64,000 nt of DNA from Nocardioides sp. Soil805 (GTDB taxonomy: Bacteria > Actinomycetota > Actinomycetes > Propionibacteriales > Nocardioidaceae). The notes beneath the pieces were generated by a model. It was not told where the DNA came from and ran no database searches. It saw only the letters and a list, made by a program, of their open reading frames with translations. Numbering within the stretch: position 1 is the first letter of the stretch; every line of letters begins with the position of its first letter. Below are positions 25,224-33,622 of the stretch, one piece after another. Both the position numbers and the translations under genes were made by a program. Location of the stretch: the NCBI RefSeq assembly GCF_001429625.1, contig NZ_LMSU01000003.1:357148-421147 (forward strand), read 5' to 3'.

Positions 25224-25277
25224 ATGAACACGCTGACCCATCGCCGGGCCGACCCGCTCACCGAGCTGCTGGGCTGA
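25224..25277 (+). CDS. 17-codon ORF with a strong ribosome site (leader peptide or gene remnant)
   Basis: ATG at 25224 has a perfect AGGAGG at 25211-25216 and reads MNTLTHRRADPLTELLG before a stop. The next gene starts 10 nt later. The sequence resembles the N-terminus of actinobacterial Hsp20 proteins (Thr-Leu-Thr-Arg-Arg, Asp-Pro-Leu, Glu-Leu-Leu), so it may be the remnant of an hsp20 gene in this stress cluster, or a short leader peptide coupling translation of the DUF1918 gene. Neither is proven. Confidence 0.4.
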   Translation: MNTLTHRRADPLTELLG

Positions 25278-25287
25278 GGGGGCAGCC

Positions 25288-25485
25288 GTGTACGCCGCCG
25301 TGGGGGACAGGCTGATCATCCACAGCCAGCACGTCGACGAGCCCGTGCGCGACGGTGAGGTGCTGGAGGTGCGGCACGAGGACGGCAGCCCGCCGTACCT
25401 CGTGCGCTGGGCCGACACCGGCCACGTGGGTCTGGTCTACCCGGGGCCGGACGCGGAGGTCCACCACTTCGAGCACCCGCGGTGA
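25288..25485 (+). CDS. DUF1918 protein
   Basis: The product is 65 residues, MYAAVGDRLIIHSQHVDEPV to the end HHFEHPR, a compact beta-barrel-like domain typical of DUF1918 (GDxxxVxGxxVG-type start, later YLVRWADTGHVGLVYPGPD). Function is unknown; the family is common near actinobacterial stress genes. The GTG start has GAGGGGG upstream and follows the 17-codon ORF by 10 nt. Confidence 0.8.
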   Translation: MYAAVGDRLIIHSQHVDEPVRDGEVLEVRHEDGSPPYLVRWADTGHVGLVYPGPDAEVHHFEHPR

Positions 25486-25573
25486 GCCGGTGCCGGACCG
25501 TGCGGGTGCCCGGCGTGGTGGGGCGCTGGCCGATCGGGCGCTGGTCGGCGTGCCGGTGCGGGATACTGCGGAC

Positions 25574-26146
25574 ATGGCCCTCCACATCACCGGCGACGCC
25601 GCCGCCGACCAGGTCCTCGACGACTCGCCCTTCGCGCTGCTGGCGGGGATGATGCTCGACCAGCAGTACCCCATGGAGCACGCGTTCCGCGGACCGGCCA
25701 AGGTGATGGACCGCTTCGGGACCCTCGATCCCGCGGCGATCGCCGCCGCCGACCCGGAGGAGTTCGCCGCGATGGCGGCGACGACGCCGGCCATCCACCG
25801 CTTCCCCGGCTCCATGGCCTCCAAGCTCCAGGAGCTCGCCCGGATCGTCACCGACGAGTACGACGGGGACGCCTCGCGGATCTGGACCGAGGCCGCCGAC
25901 GGCCGGGACCTGCTGCGCCGGATGATGGCCCTGCCCGGCTTCGGCAAGCAGAAGGCACAGATCTTCGTCGCGCTGCTCGCCAAGCAGCTCGGGGTGCGTC
26001 CCGCGGGCTGGGAGGACGTGGTGGGGGACTACGCCCTCGACGGGCACCGTTCCGTGGCGGACGTGGTGGACGGCCCCTCGCTGCAGAAGGTGCGGGACTT
26101 CAAGAAGCAGAAGAAGGCCGCCGCGAAGGCGGCCGGCCCCGCCTGA
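25574..26146 (+). CDS. HhH-GPD-type base excision DNA repair protein
   Basis: The product is 190 residues. It contains LLAGMMLDQQYPMEHAF at the start of the glycosylase fold and the helix-hairpin-helix MALPGFGKQKAQIFVALLAK (about 119-138), with a lysine-rich tail (FKKQKKAAAKA). This subfamily is annotated as an HhH-GPD base-excision protein; the usual catalytic Lys/Asp pair of EndoIII/MutY is not clear, so the lesion recognised is uncertain. A terminator overlaps its stop codon. Confidence 0.85.
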   Translation: MALHITGDAAADQVLDDSPFALLAGMMLDQQYPMEHAFRGPAKVMDRFGTLDPAAIAAADPEEFAAMAATTPAIHRFPGSMASKLQELARIVTDEYDGDASRIWTEAADGRDLLRRMMALPGFGKQKAQIFVALLAKQLGVRPAGWEDVVGDYALDGHRSVADVVDGPSLQKVRDFKKQKKAAAKAAGPA

Positions 26147-26158
26147 GCGGGGCCGGCC
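26131..26158. terminator. Hairpin terminator overlapping the HhH-GPD stop codon
   Basis: A 12-bp perfect stem (GGCCGGCCCCGC at 26131-26142 with 26147-26158) has CTGA as its loop, and the TGA stop codon (26144-26146) lies inside it. It separates convergent genes. Confidence 0.8.
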
Positions 26159-26193
26159 ACCTGGCTGCCCGACCGGCCGACCGGCCGTGCGGG

Positions 26194-27213
26194 TCAGACC
26201 GAGGTCTTCTCCGCGCCGGGGTGCTCGGGGTCGGGGTCCTCCGAGCCGGACGCCTCGTCGTCCGCCCGGCGGGACGCGATCAGGCTGGTCGTGGTGGTGA
26301 TGGCCAGGATCGCGAGGATGACGCCGAGCGAGGCCAGGGTCGGCACCGACGGCACCCAGGACCAGACCTCGTGGGCCCAGTGCAGGACCAGCTTGACGCC
26401 GATGAAGCCCAGGATCGCGGCCAGGCCGTAGGACAGGTGCACCAGCTTGGCCAGCGCCCCCTGCAGCACGAAGTACAGCGCGCGCAGGCCGAGCAGCGCG
26501 AAGGCGTTCGTGGCGAACACGAGGTAGGGGTCCCCGGTGATGCCGTAAACGGCGGGCACCGAGTCGACGGCGAAGACGACGTCGGTGGCGAAGACCGCGA
26601 TCACGACGAGCGCGAAGGGCGTCAGCCAGCGCCTGCCCTCACGGCGTACGACGAGGCGGGTGCCCTCGTAGTCGTCGGTCACCGGCATGACCCGGCGGGT
26701 GAGGCGCACGATGCGCATCTCGTTGACGTCCATCTCGTGGTCGTGGCCCGAGACGGCGTCGCGCAGCAGCTTGAGGCCGGTCAGCAGCAGGACGAGGCCG
26801 AAGACGAGGAAGACCCAGTCGAAGCGGTCGAGGGCCGCGGCCCCCAGGGCGATGAAGATGCCGCGCAGCACGAGGGCGCCGACGATGCCGTACAGGAGGA
26901 CCCGCTGCTGGAGGGCCTTCGGCACCGCGAACGCGGCGAGCAGCAGCATGAAGACGAACAGGTTGTCGACGCTCAGGGTCTTCTCGACCAGGTAGCCCGT
27001 GTAGTACTCCAGGCCGCGGTCGGAGCCGTGGGCGTTCCAGACGTACAGGCCGAAGAGGAGGGGCAGGGCGACGTAGAAGACCGACCAGGCGATCGCCTCC
27101 CGCATGGACACCTCGTGGGGCTTGCGGGTGGCGATGAAGTCGATGACCAGCAGGCCGACGACGGCGCCGATGGTGACCCACCACAGGGTCGGGGTCGCGA
27201 TGGAGTCGAGCAC
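26194..27213 (-). CDS. TerC-family integral membrane protein
   Basis: The product is 339 residues with about seven to nine membrane helices. Family motifs are EKTLSVDNLFVFMLLLAAF and FATDVVFAVDSVPAVYGIT, with Asp and Asn residues inside the membrane that are thought to bind metal. TerC/Alx proteins export Mn2+ or support metalation of secreted proteins. The GTG at 27213 has GAGGAG 7 nt upstream. The C-terminus is acidic (DDEASGSEDPDPEHP). It is divergent from the primary sigma factor gene. Confidence 0.92.
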   Translation of the reverse strand: MLDSIATPTLWWVTIGAVVGLLVIDFIATRKPHEVSMREAIAWSVFYVALPLLFGLYVWNAHGSDRGLEYYTGYLVEKTLSVDNLFVFMLLLAAFAVPKALQQRVLLYGIVGALVLRGIFIALGAAALDRFDWVFLVFGLVLLLTGLKLLRDAVSGHDHEMDVNEMRIVRLTRRVMPVTDDYEGTRLVVRREGRRWLTPFALVVIAVFATDVVFAVDSVPAVYGITGDPYLVFATNAFALLGLRALYFVLQGALAKLVHLSYGLAAILGFIGVKLVLHWAHEVWSWVPSVPTLASLGVILAILAITTTTSLIASRRADDEASGSEDPDPEHPGAEKTSV

Positions 27214-27392
27214 GGAGTTCTCCTCGAGATCTCTCAGGACAGGTTGCTGCCGGGCCTGAGGTCTCCCTCGCCGTGCGTCACGGTGGACGTCCGGCGCCCA
27301 CCCGAGGCGCGAGCTGTCGCGCCGTACTGACCGGGTGGTCTTGGTGAGGTACTCCCCTCGAGCAGAAGTGTACGGATCCACTCAAGTTTGCC

Positions 27393-27419
27393 GGAAACCG
27401 CGCCGGGGGGACGCAGGTT
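27393..27419 (+). promoter_or_regulatory. Weak ECF-like promoter candidate upstream of the primary sigma gene
   Basis: GGAAA at 27393-27397 and GTT at 27417-27419 are separated by 19 nt, one more than the SigR/SigH consensus spacing. Streptomyces hrdB is known to have a SigR-dependent second promoter, so the resemblance is worth noting, but the match is imperfect. Confidence 0.25.
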
Positions 27420-27512
27420 CGGGCCCTGGGGGTGGCCGTGGCAGAATGACGGTGCGGCACTTGACGAAACCGGGCCTTGCCGCGCCCCGAAGTCTTCTGA
27501 CGAGAGGTGTTC

Positions 27513-29003
27513 GTGTCCTCGCACGCACGCAAGTTGCTCCCCGCAGAGGTGCTCGCGCACCCGGCCATCGTCTCGCTCATCGAGCGAGGTACCCCCGCTG
27601 GCAGCGTGACCACCCACGACCTCCGACAGGCCAGTGACGACGCCCAGGTCGAGCCCCGCCACCTCAAGGCCCTGCTGGGCCACCTGAGCGGCCTGGGCAT
27701 CTCGGTCGAGATCGGCGCCGAGACCTCGCGCGCCGCCGCGGCCGCCTCCGGCGCCCGCAAGACCACGACCTCCGCCACGGCGAAGAAGACGGCGACCAAG
27801 GCCGCCGCCAAGAAGGCGCCGGCGGCCAAGGCCGACGAGCCTGCGGCGACCAAGGCGGCCGCCGCCAAGAAGGCGCCCGCCAAGAAGGCGGCCGCCGCCG
27901 TCGACCTGGAGACGGAGCTGCAGCCCGCGACCGTCGGCGCCGACGGCAAGAAGGTGCTGCCCGACCTCCCGGACGAGCAGTTCGAGAAGGACGTCAAGGT
28001 CGACCCGACGATCAAGGAGGACGAGAAGCAGGCCTTCACGGTCTCCGCGTCCGACGACACCGACGAGCCCGAGCAGCAGGTCATGGTCGCCGGTGCGACC
28101 GCCGACCCCGTCAAGGACTACCTCAAGCAGATCGGCAAGGTGCCCCTCCTCAACGCCGAGATGGAGGTCGAGCTCGCCAAGCGGATCGAGGCCGGCCTCT
28201 TCAGCGAGGAGAAGCTCGCCAAGGGCGGCAAGATCACCCCCAAGGTGCTCGAGGAGCTCGAGTGGATCTCCGAGGACGGACGGCGCGCCAAGAACCACCT
28301 CCTCGAGGCCAACCTGCGACTCGTCGTCTCGCTGGCCAAGCGCTACACCGGCCGCGGCATGCTCTTCCTCGACCTGATCCAGGAGGGCAACCTCGGCCTC
28401 ATCCGGGCCGTCGAGAAGTTCGACTACACCAAGGGCTACAAGTTCTCGACCTACGCGACGTGGTGGATCCGCCAGGCGATCACCCGGGCGATGGCCGACC
28501 AGGCCCGCACCATCCGTATCCCGGTGCACATGGTCGAGGTCATCAACAAGCTCGCCCGCGTCCAGCGGCAGATGCTGCAGGACCTGGGCCGCGAGCCCAC
28601 GCCCGAGGAGCTCGCCAAGGAGCTCGACATGACCCCCGAGAAGGTCATCGAGGTCCAGAAGTACGGGCGTGAGCCCATCTCGCTGCACACGCCCCTCGGC
28701 GAGGACGGCGACTCCGAGTTCGGTGACCTCATCGAGGACTCCGAGGCGATCGTCCCGGCCGACGCGGTGTCGTTCACGTTGCTCCAGGAGCAGCTCCACG
28801 CCGTCCTCGACACGCTCTCCGAGCGCGAGGCGGGCGTCGTGAGCATGCGCTTCGGCCTCACCGACGGCCAGCCCAAGACGCTCGACGAGATCGGCAAGGT
28901 CTACGGGGTGACGCGCGAGCGCATCCGGCAGATCGAGTCCAAGACGATGTCCAAGCTGCGCCACCCGAGCCGCTCGCAGGTCCTGCGCGACTACCTCGAC
29001 TGA
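27513..29003 (+). CDS. sigA: Primary sigma-70 factor (RpoD/SigA/HrdB)
   Basis: The product is 496 residues. After an N-terminal domain (1-70) comes a Lys/Ala-rich histone-H1-like stretch (about 75-130, repeats of AAKKAPAKK type) that is common in actinobacterial primary sigma factors. Region 1.2 begins [16 protein letters not shown], regions 2.3-2.4 read [20 protein letters not shown], region 3 has [20 protein letters not shown] and region 4 ends [20 protein letters not shown]. It directs RNA polymerase to housekeeping promoters. GTG 27513 is preferred over 27507 because GAGAGG is at the right distance. Confidence 0.96.
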   Translation: MSSHARKLLPAEVLAHPAIVSLIERGTPAGSVTTHDLRQASDDAQVEPRHLKALLGHLSGLGISVEIGAETSRAAAAASGARKTTTSATAKKTATKAAAKKAPAAKADEPAATKAAAAKKAPAKKAAAAVDLETELQPATVGADGKKVLPDLPDEQFEKDVKVDPTIKEDEKQAFTVSASDDTDEPEQQVMVAGATADPVKDYLKQIGKVPLLNAEMEVELAKRIEAGLFSEEKLAKGGKITPKVLEELEWISEDGRRAKNHLLEANLRLVVSLAKRYTGRGMLFLDLIQEGNLGLIRAVEKFDYTKGYKFSTYATWWIRQAITRAMADQARTIRIPVHMVEVINKLARVQRQMLQDLGREPTPEELAKELDMTPEKVIEVQKYGREPISLHTPLGEDGDSEFGDLIEDSEAIVPADAVSFTLLQEQLHAVLDTLSEREAGVVSMRFGLTDGQPKTLDEIGKVYGVTRERIRQIESKTMSKLRHPSRSQVLRDYLD

Positions 29004-29043
29004 GGACCACGCCTTCGCACGCGATCCTCAGGGGGACGAGTTG

Positions 29044-29577
29044 ATGCACACGACCGTGCGGTGGGGCCTCGCGCTCGCCGCGGTGGGTGTGGTGCTGCTG
29101 CCGACCGCGGCGTCGGCGACCACCCAGACGCTCCCGGACGCCGCCGAGACCCCCGAGTCGCGCACCGACATCGTGTCCACGACGGTGCGCCACTCCGGGG
29201 CCGAGGTCGTCCTGCGCGTGCACTTCGACGACCTGCGACGGCGCAACGAAGCCGGGCTGGCCACCTACGTCGACGTGGATCGCGCTCGACGTGGTCCGGA
29301 GTACGTCGTCAACACCGGTCTCAACGACGGGACCGACTACCAGCTCGCCCACGTGCGCCGCTGGCAGGCCGTCGGTGCGCCGCTGCAGTGCGCGCACTCG
29401 GTGCGGTTGCGCTGGGCGAAGGACGTGGCCGTCGTACGCATCTCCCGCGGCTGCCTCGAGGACCCCTCGGCGGTGCGGGCCAGCGTCCTCATGACCGACC
29501 TGTACGACGGCGTGCACGCGGTCGTCGACTGGGCGCCGGCGACCCGCCGCTTCGGCACCTGGCTGGCGCCCAGCTGA
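29044..29577 (+). CDS. Secreted protein of unknown function
   Basis: The product is 177 residues. It has a Sec signal peptide (VRWGLALAAVGVVLLPTAAS, cleavage near ASA, about residue 25) and a mature beta-rich domain (VVLRVHFDDLRRR, ATYVDVDRARRG, VVRISRGCLED) with two cysteines (about 116 and 140) that could form a disulfide. Similar small secreted proteins are frequent in actinobacteria without assigned roles. It starts 40 nt after the sigma gene. Confidence 0.7.
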   Translation: MHTTVRWGLALAAVGVVLLPTAASATTQTLPDAAETPESRTDIVSTTVRHSGAEVVLRVHFDDLRRRNEAGLATYVDVDRARRGPEYVVNTGLNDGTDYQLAHVRRWQAVGAPLQCAHSVRLRWAKDVAVVRISRGCLEDPSAVRASVLMTDLYDGVHAVVDWAPATRRFGTWLAPS

Positions 29578-29608
29578 GGTCCGGTCGGTCCGGTCCTCGC
29601 GCCCGCCC

Positions 29609-30436
29609 CTAGCCGGCGGCGACGAGGGCGACCGCGATCCCGCAGCACGCCAGGCCGAGGCCCTGGGCGCCGTGGATGCGCTCGCGCAGCACGGTGGCCG
29701 CGAGCAGGACCGTGACCGCCGGATACAGCGAGGTGACGACCGCGGCGATGGTGAGCAGCCCGGTCTGGGTGGCGAGCAGGAAGCAGACGACGGCGGCGGT
29801 GGCCAGGACCCCCGCCACCAGGCCCCACAGGTCCGAGCGGTGCCGCGGCAGCCAGTCGGCACGCAGCACGGTCGCCGTGAGGGCCACGGCGACGAGCGCG
29901 ACGGCCTGCGCGAGGGCCGTGGGCCACCACCCCGCCTCCTCGGGCACCTGGCCCATCGCGGCGAAGAGCAGGCCGAACCCGGCTCCGGCCAGGACCCCGT
30001 CCACCAGTCCGTCGGCGAGGCCACCGTCGGAGTCGGGCTCGCGGCTGACCAGCCAGATGCCCGGCACCGCTGCCGCGATGCCCACCCAGACCAGGACCTC
30101 GGGCCGCTCGCCGGTGGCCACCGCCACCACCACCGGCAGGAGCGCGGCGCCCACGGCGGAGACCGGTGCGACGACCCCCATCCGGCCCGCGGCGAAGCCC
30201 CGGTAGAGGAAGGCGCCGCCGGTGCCGCTGCCGATGCCGGCCAGGGCTCCCCAGGCGAGGTCGGTGCCCGTCGCCTCGCCCGGCACGGCGAGCGCCAGCG
30301 CGACGGCGCCCAGCAGCGAGCCGAGCGCGGCGACGAAGGCGACCGACCATGCCGACGTACGCCGCGAGGCCAGCCCGCCGACGAAGTCGGACAGGCCGTA
30401 GGCGACGGCGGCGCCGAGCGCCAGGAGCACGCCCAT
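29609..30436 (-). CDS. EamA/DMT-family transporter
   Basis: The product is 275 residues with about ten hydrophobic helices in two repeats, the EamA (drug/metabolite transporter) layout. The first repeat begins VLLALGAAVAYGLSDFVGG and the second ends TSLYPAVTVLLAATVLRERI, the conserved SLxPVxxxLxAxxxLgE region. The substrate is unknown. Its ATG overlaps the DUF456 gene stop (TGATG), so the two are co-translated. Confidence 0.9.
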   Translation of the reverse strand: MGVLLALGAAVAYGLSDFVGGLASRRTSAWSVAFVAALGSLLGAVALALAVPGEATGTDLAWGALAGIGSGTGGAFLYRGFAAGRMGVVAPVSAVGAALLPVVVAVATGERPEVLVWVGIAAAVPGIWLVSREPDSDGGLADGLVDGVLAGAGFGLLFAAMGQVPEEAGWWPTALAQAVALVAVALTATVLRADWLPRHRSDLWGLVAGVLATAAVVCFLLATQTGLLTIAAVVTSLYPAVTVLLAATVLRERIHGAQGLGLACCGIAVALVAAG

Positions 30437-30915
30437 CAGGGCGTCACCACGACGCCCACGACCCACACCAGGGCCGCCAGGACCGCCGCGACGGCCTCGA
30501 TGAGGATCGAGATGCCCACCGCCTTGAGGGCGTGGGTCGTGGCCGGCCACGCGGCCCGCGCCCCGAGCCGGTGCCGCTCCGAGAGGTAGACCCCGAGCAC
30601 GAAGCCCACGATGAGCCCGACCACCGGCACGACGAAGAAGCCGACGAAGCCCAGGAGCGCGCCCGCCAGCAGCGTCGAGCGGGGGACGCCGGCCTCCTGG
30701 AGGCGGCGACCGGGCAGGACGTACTTCACCACCGCGCCCGCCGCCAGGAACGTCGCCGCGACCGCGAACACGGTCCAGGCGCGGGGGGTGCCGACCTCGC
30801 TGGCCCAGACCAGGATGGCGCCGAGGACCAGGATCGAGCCGGGCAGCACGGGCACCACGATGCCGACGACGCCGACAGCGATCAGGAGCGCGATCAGGAC
30901 TTCGAGGGGGGTCAT
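30436..30915 (-). CDS. DUF456 membrane protein
   Basis: The product is 159 residues with four to five helices. The motif VGIVVPVLPGSILVLGAI (about 18-35) and VVPVVGLIVGFVLGVYLSE are typical of DUF456, a family of unknown function. It is the first gene of a coupled pair with the EamA transporter. Confidence 0.88.
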   Translation of the reverse strand: MTPLEVLIALLIAVGVVGIVVPVLPGSILVLGAILVWASEVGTPRAWTVFAVAATFLAAGAVVKYVLPGRRLQEAGVPRSTLLAGALLGFVGFFVVPVVGLIVGFVLGVYLSERHRLGARAAWPATTHALKAVGISILIEAVAAVLAALVWVVGVVVTP

Positions 30916-30997
30916 GTGCGGAGCCTTCCACAGCCGGCCGCACCGTCGGCCGGGGTGCCGCCGGGCGCGTGCGAGATCGGGCGTCGGGTAAATGAGG

Positions 30998-31028
30998 AGC
31001 GGCCCCGGACAAGGAGTCCGGGGCCGCT
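30998..31028 (-). terminator. Terminator of the DUF7455 gene
   Basis: A perfect 13-bp stem (30998-31010 with 31016-31028) and a 5-nt loop lie 24 nt after the DUF7455 stop. On the minus strand the hairpin is followed by a T-rich TCATTTACC. Confidence 0.8.
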
Positions 31029-31051
31029 GTGGTGGTCTGGGGTAGGGGTGC

Positions 31052-31276
31052 TCAGTCCTCGGTGGCTGCGGGCGTCGCCGAGAGCTTGTGGGTCTCGTCC
31101 TGCACGGTCGAGGCCACCTCCCGGAGCTTGTCGCCGTGCTCCCGGGCGTGGTGGGCGCAGAACAGCAGCTCGCCACCGGTCTGGAGCTCCACCCGCAGGT
31201 AAGCCTGGGCACCGCAGCGGTCGCAGCGGTCGCCTGCCGTCAGGGCGGCGGGCTGGGGGGCAATGGCAGTGGTCAC
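31052..31276 (-). CDS. DUF7455 small zinc-ribbon-like protein
   Basis: The product is 74 residues from the GTG at 31276, which has GAGG at a proper distance; an ATG seven codons earlier has no ribosome site. The core is GDRCDRCGAQAYLRVEL followed by FCAHHAREH, a C-x2-C plus C-x2-H arrangement that should bind one zinc ion. The family is widespread in actinobacteria without known function. Its promoter matches SigR/SigH, so the metal site may be redox-relevant; that is inference. Confidence 0.82.
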   Translation of the reverse strand: MTTAIAPQPAALTAGDRCDRCGAQAYLRVELQTGGELLFCAHHAREHGDKLREVASTVQDETHKLSATPAATED

Positions 31277-31310
31277 ATCGGCCTCATTTCTCTCCATCGG
31301 TGTCTGGCCC

Positions 31311-31336
31311 AACGTAGCCCCCGGGGAAAAGATTCC
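31311..31336 (-). promoter_or_regulatory. SigR/SigH-type ECF promoter of the DUF7455 gene
   Basis: On the minus strand GGAAT (31336-31332) is followed by exactly 18 nt and GTT (31313-31311), identical in layout to the sigB promoter. The start codon lies about 35 nt downstream of GTT. Confidence 0.6.
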
Positions 31337-31535
31337 CCGACGGTGGTTCGGTACTGACCCACCCATCCTTGCACTGATGCGGCTGGCCCGTGGTGGTTGT
31401 TCGTCACCGTGGGACGAGCGGATCGGTGATCCGACGGATGTTCCGTGCGTACTGCCTGTGTGAGGTAGGACGCTAGTCGTGCCCCTCACGGTTGCGTGGC
31501 AGCGTGCCCTCCGCCGCCGTACGGCGTGTCGCGGG

Positions 31536-31541
31536 TAGGTT
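31536..31541 (+). promoter_or_regulatory. -10-like TAGGTT, near-leaderless start of the topoisomerase B gene
   Basis: TAGGTT ends 8 nt before the GTG at 31550; no Shine-Dalgarno is present, and in-frame codons upstream would precede the promoter. Confidence 0.45.
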
Positions 31542-31549
31542 CTTCCCTT

Positions 31550-33622
31550 GTGGCAGCACCGGCGGACAACACCTACAACGCAGCACACCTCCTCGTCCTC
31601 GAGGGACTGGAGGCGGTGCGCAAGCGGCCCGGCATGTACATCGGGTCCACCGACACCCGCGGCCTCATGCACTGCCTGTGGGAGATCATCGACAACGGCG
31701 TCGACGAGGCCCTCGCGGGCGTCGCGCACCGCGTCGAGGTGACCCTGCACCCCGACGGGTCTGTGGAGGTCCACGACGACGGTCGCGGCATCCCCACCGA
31801 CAAGGAGCCCAAGACCGGGCTCCCGGGCGTCGAGGTGGTCGCCACCAAGCTGCACGCCGGCGGCAAGTTCGGCGGCGGCTCGTACGTCGCGACGGGCGGC
31901 CTGCACGGTGTCGGCCTCTCGGTGGTCAACGCGCTCTCCTCGCGCATGGACATCGACGTGGACCGCTCGCCCTCGCAGCAGGGCATCTCCTTCCAGCGCG
32001 GCGTCCCGGGCACCTTCGACGGCGACGGCCCCCAGGCGGCGTTCACCCCCGGCTCGGGCATGTCCCGCAAGGGCAAGCGGGTGGCCAAGGGCAAGACCGG
32101 CACCCGGATCCACTTCTGGCCGGACCGGCAGATCTTCACCAAGGACGCCACCGTCGAGTTCGAGGGCCTCCTGGGGCGCGCGCGGCAGACGTCGTACATC
32201 GTCCCGGGCCTCGAGCTGGTGATCCGCGACCTCCGGGGGCCGGAGCTGGTGGAGGAGAAGTTCCTCCACGAGGGCGGCATCTCGGAGTTCGCCGACTACC
32301 TCTCGGCGGGCGAGCCGGTCACCGACATCCTGCGGCTCCAGGGCAGCGACACCTTCACCGAGACGGTGCCCCTGCTCGACGACCAGGGCCACATGACGCC
32401 GCAGGAGGTCGAGCGCGAGCTGATGGTCGACGTGGCGCTGCGCTGGTCGCAGACCTACGACACCCAGGTCCGCTCCTACGTCAACGTCATCGCCACGCCC
32501 AAGGGCGGCACCCACCTCAGCGGCTTCGAGCAGGCGGTGACCGCGACCTTCAACGACGTGATGCGCTCCGCCAAGGTCCTGAAGGTCAACGACGACAACG
32601 TCATCAAGGACGACGTCCTGGAGGGCATGACCGCGGTCGTCACGGTGCGGCTCGCCGAGCCGCAGTTCGAGGGCCAGACCAAGGAGATCCTGGGCACCCC
32701 GGCCGCGCGCACCGTCGTGCGCAAGGTCGTGGCCGCCGAGCTCAAGGCGTTCCTCACCTCCACCAAGCGGGCCGAGAAGGCCCAGGCCAAGCTGGTGATG
32801 GAGAAGGTCGTCGGGGCCTCCAAGACCCGGATCGCGGCCAAGCAGCACAAGGAGACGCAGCGCCGCAAGAACGCGCTGGAGTCCTCCGCCCTGCCCGCCA
32901 AGCTGGCCGACTGCCGCGCCGGTGACAACGAGCGCACCGAGCTCTTCATCGTCGAGGGTGACTCCGCGCTCGGCACGGCCAAGCTGGCCCGCAACTCGGA
33001 GTACCAGGCGCTGCTGCCGATCCGGGGCAAGATCCTCAACGTCCAGAAGGCCTCGGTCGGGGACATGCTCAAGAACGCCGAGTGCGCCTCGATCATCCAG
33101 GTCGTCGGCGCGGGCTCGGGCCGGACCTTCGACCTCGACGCGACGCGCTACGGCCGGATCATCTTCATGGCCGACGCCGACTCCGACGGCGCCCACATCC
33201 GCTGCCTGCTGGCGACGCTGTTCTTCAAGTACATGCCCGAGCTGATCACCGCGGGGCGCGTCTTCACCGCCGTCCCGCCGTTGCACCGCATCGAGATCTC
33301 CAACCCCAAGAAGGGGATGGCGAAGTACGTCTACACCTACTCCGACGACGAGCTGCAGCGGAAGCTGGCCGAGCTGAAGAAGAAGAACGTGCGCTGGAAG
33401 GACCCGGTTCAGCGCTACAAGGGCCTCGGCGAGATGGACGCCGACCAGCTGGCCGAGACCACCATGGACCCGCGCCACCGCACCCTGCGGCGCCTCACCG
33501 TCGACGACGCCGAGGTCTCCGCCCACGTCTTCGAGCTGCTGATGGGCTCCGACGTCGCACCGCGCAAGGAGTTCATCGTGCAGGGCGCCTACGACGTCGA
33601 CATGGAGACGCTCGACGCGTGA
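31550..33622 (+). CDS. parE: Type IIA topoisomerase subunit B (ParE/GyrB-like)
   Basis: The product is 690 residues. The GHKL ATPase domain has EIIDNGVDEALAG, DDGRGIPT and the lid KFGGGSYVATGGLHGVGLS. The TOPRIM domain has IVEGDSALGTAKLARN and IFMADADSDGAHIRCLL with its metal-binding acidic triad, and the protein ends with RYKGLGEMDADQLAETTMDP. With the subunit A gene at 40920-43427 it should form a second gyrase/topoisomerase IV-like enzyme that changes DNA topology with ATP. The two genes are 7 kb apart on opposite strands. The name parE rather than gyrB is inferred from separation from any replication genes. Confidence 0.92.
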   Translation: MAAPADNTYNAAHLLVLEGLEAVRKRPGMYIGSTDTRGLMHCLWEIIDNGVDEALAGVAHRVEVTLHPDGSVEVHDDGRGIPTDKEPKTGLPGVEVVATKLHAGGKFGGGSYVATGGLHGVGLSVVNALSSRMDIDVDRSPSQQGISFQRGVPGTFDGDGPQAAFTPGSGMSRKGKRVAKGKTGTRIHFWPDRQIFTKDATVEFEGLLGRARQTSYIVPGLELVIRDLRGPELVEEKFLHEGGISEFADYLSAGEPVTDILRLQGSDTFTETVPLLDDQGHMTPQEVERELMVDVALRWSQTYDTQVRSYVNVIATPKGGTHLSGFEQAVTATFNDVMRSAKVLKVNDDNVIKDDVLEGMTAVVTVRLAEPQFEGQTKEILGTPAARTVVRKVVAAELKAFLTSTKRAEKAQAKLVMEKVVGASKTRIAAKQHKETQRRKNALESSALPAKLADCRAGDNERTELFIVEGDSALGTAKLARNSEYQALLPIRGKILNVQKASVGDMLKNAECASIIQVVGAGSGRTFDLDATRYGRIIFMADADSDGAHIRCLLATLFFKYMPELITAGRVFTAVPPLHRIEISNPKKGMAKYVYTYSDDELQRKLAELKKKNVRWKDPVQRYKGLGEMDADQLAETTMDPRHRTLRRLTVDDAEVSAHVFELLMGSDVAPRKEFIVQGAYDVDMETLDA

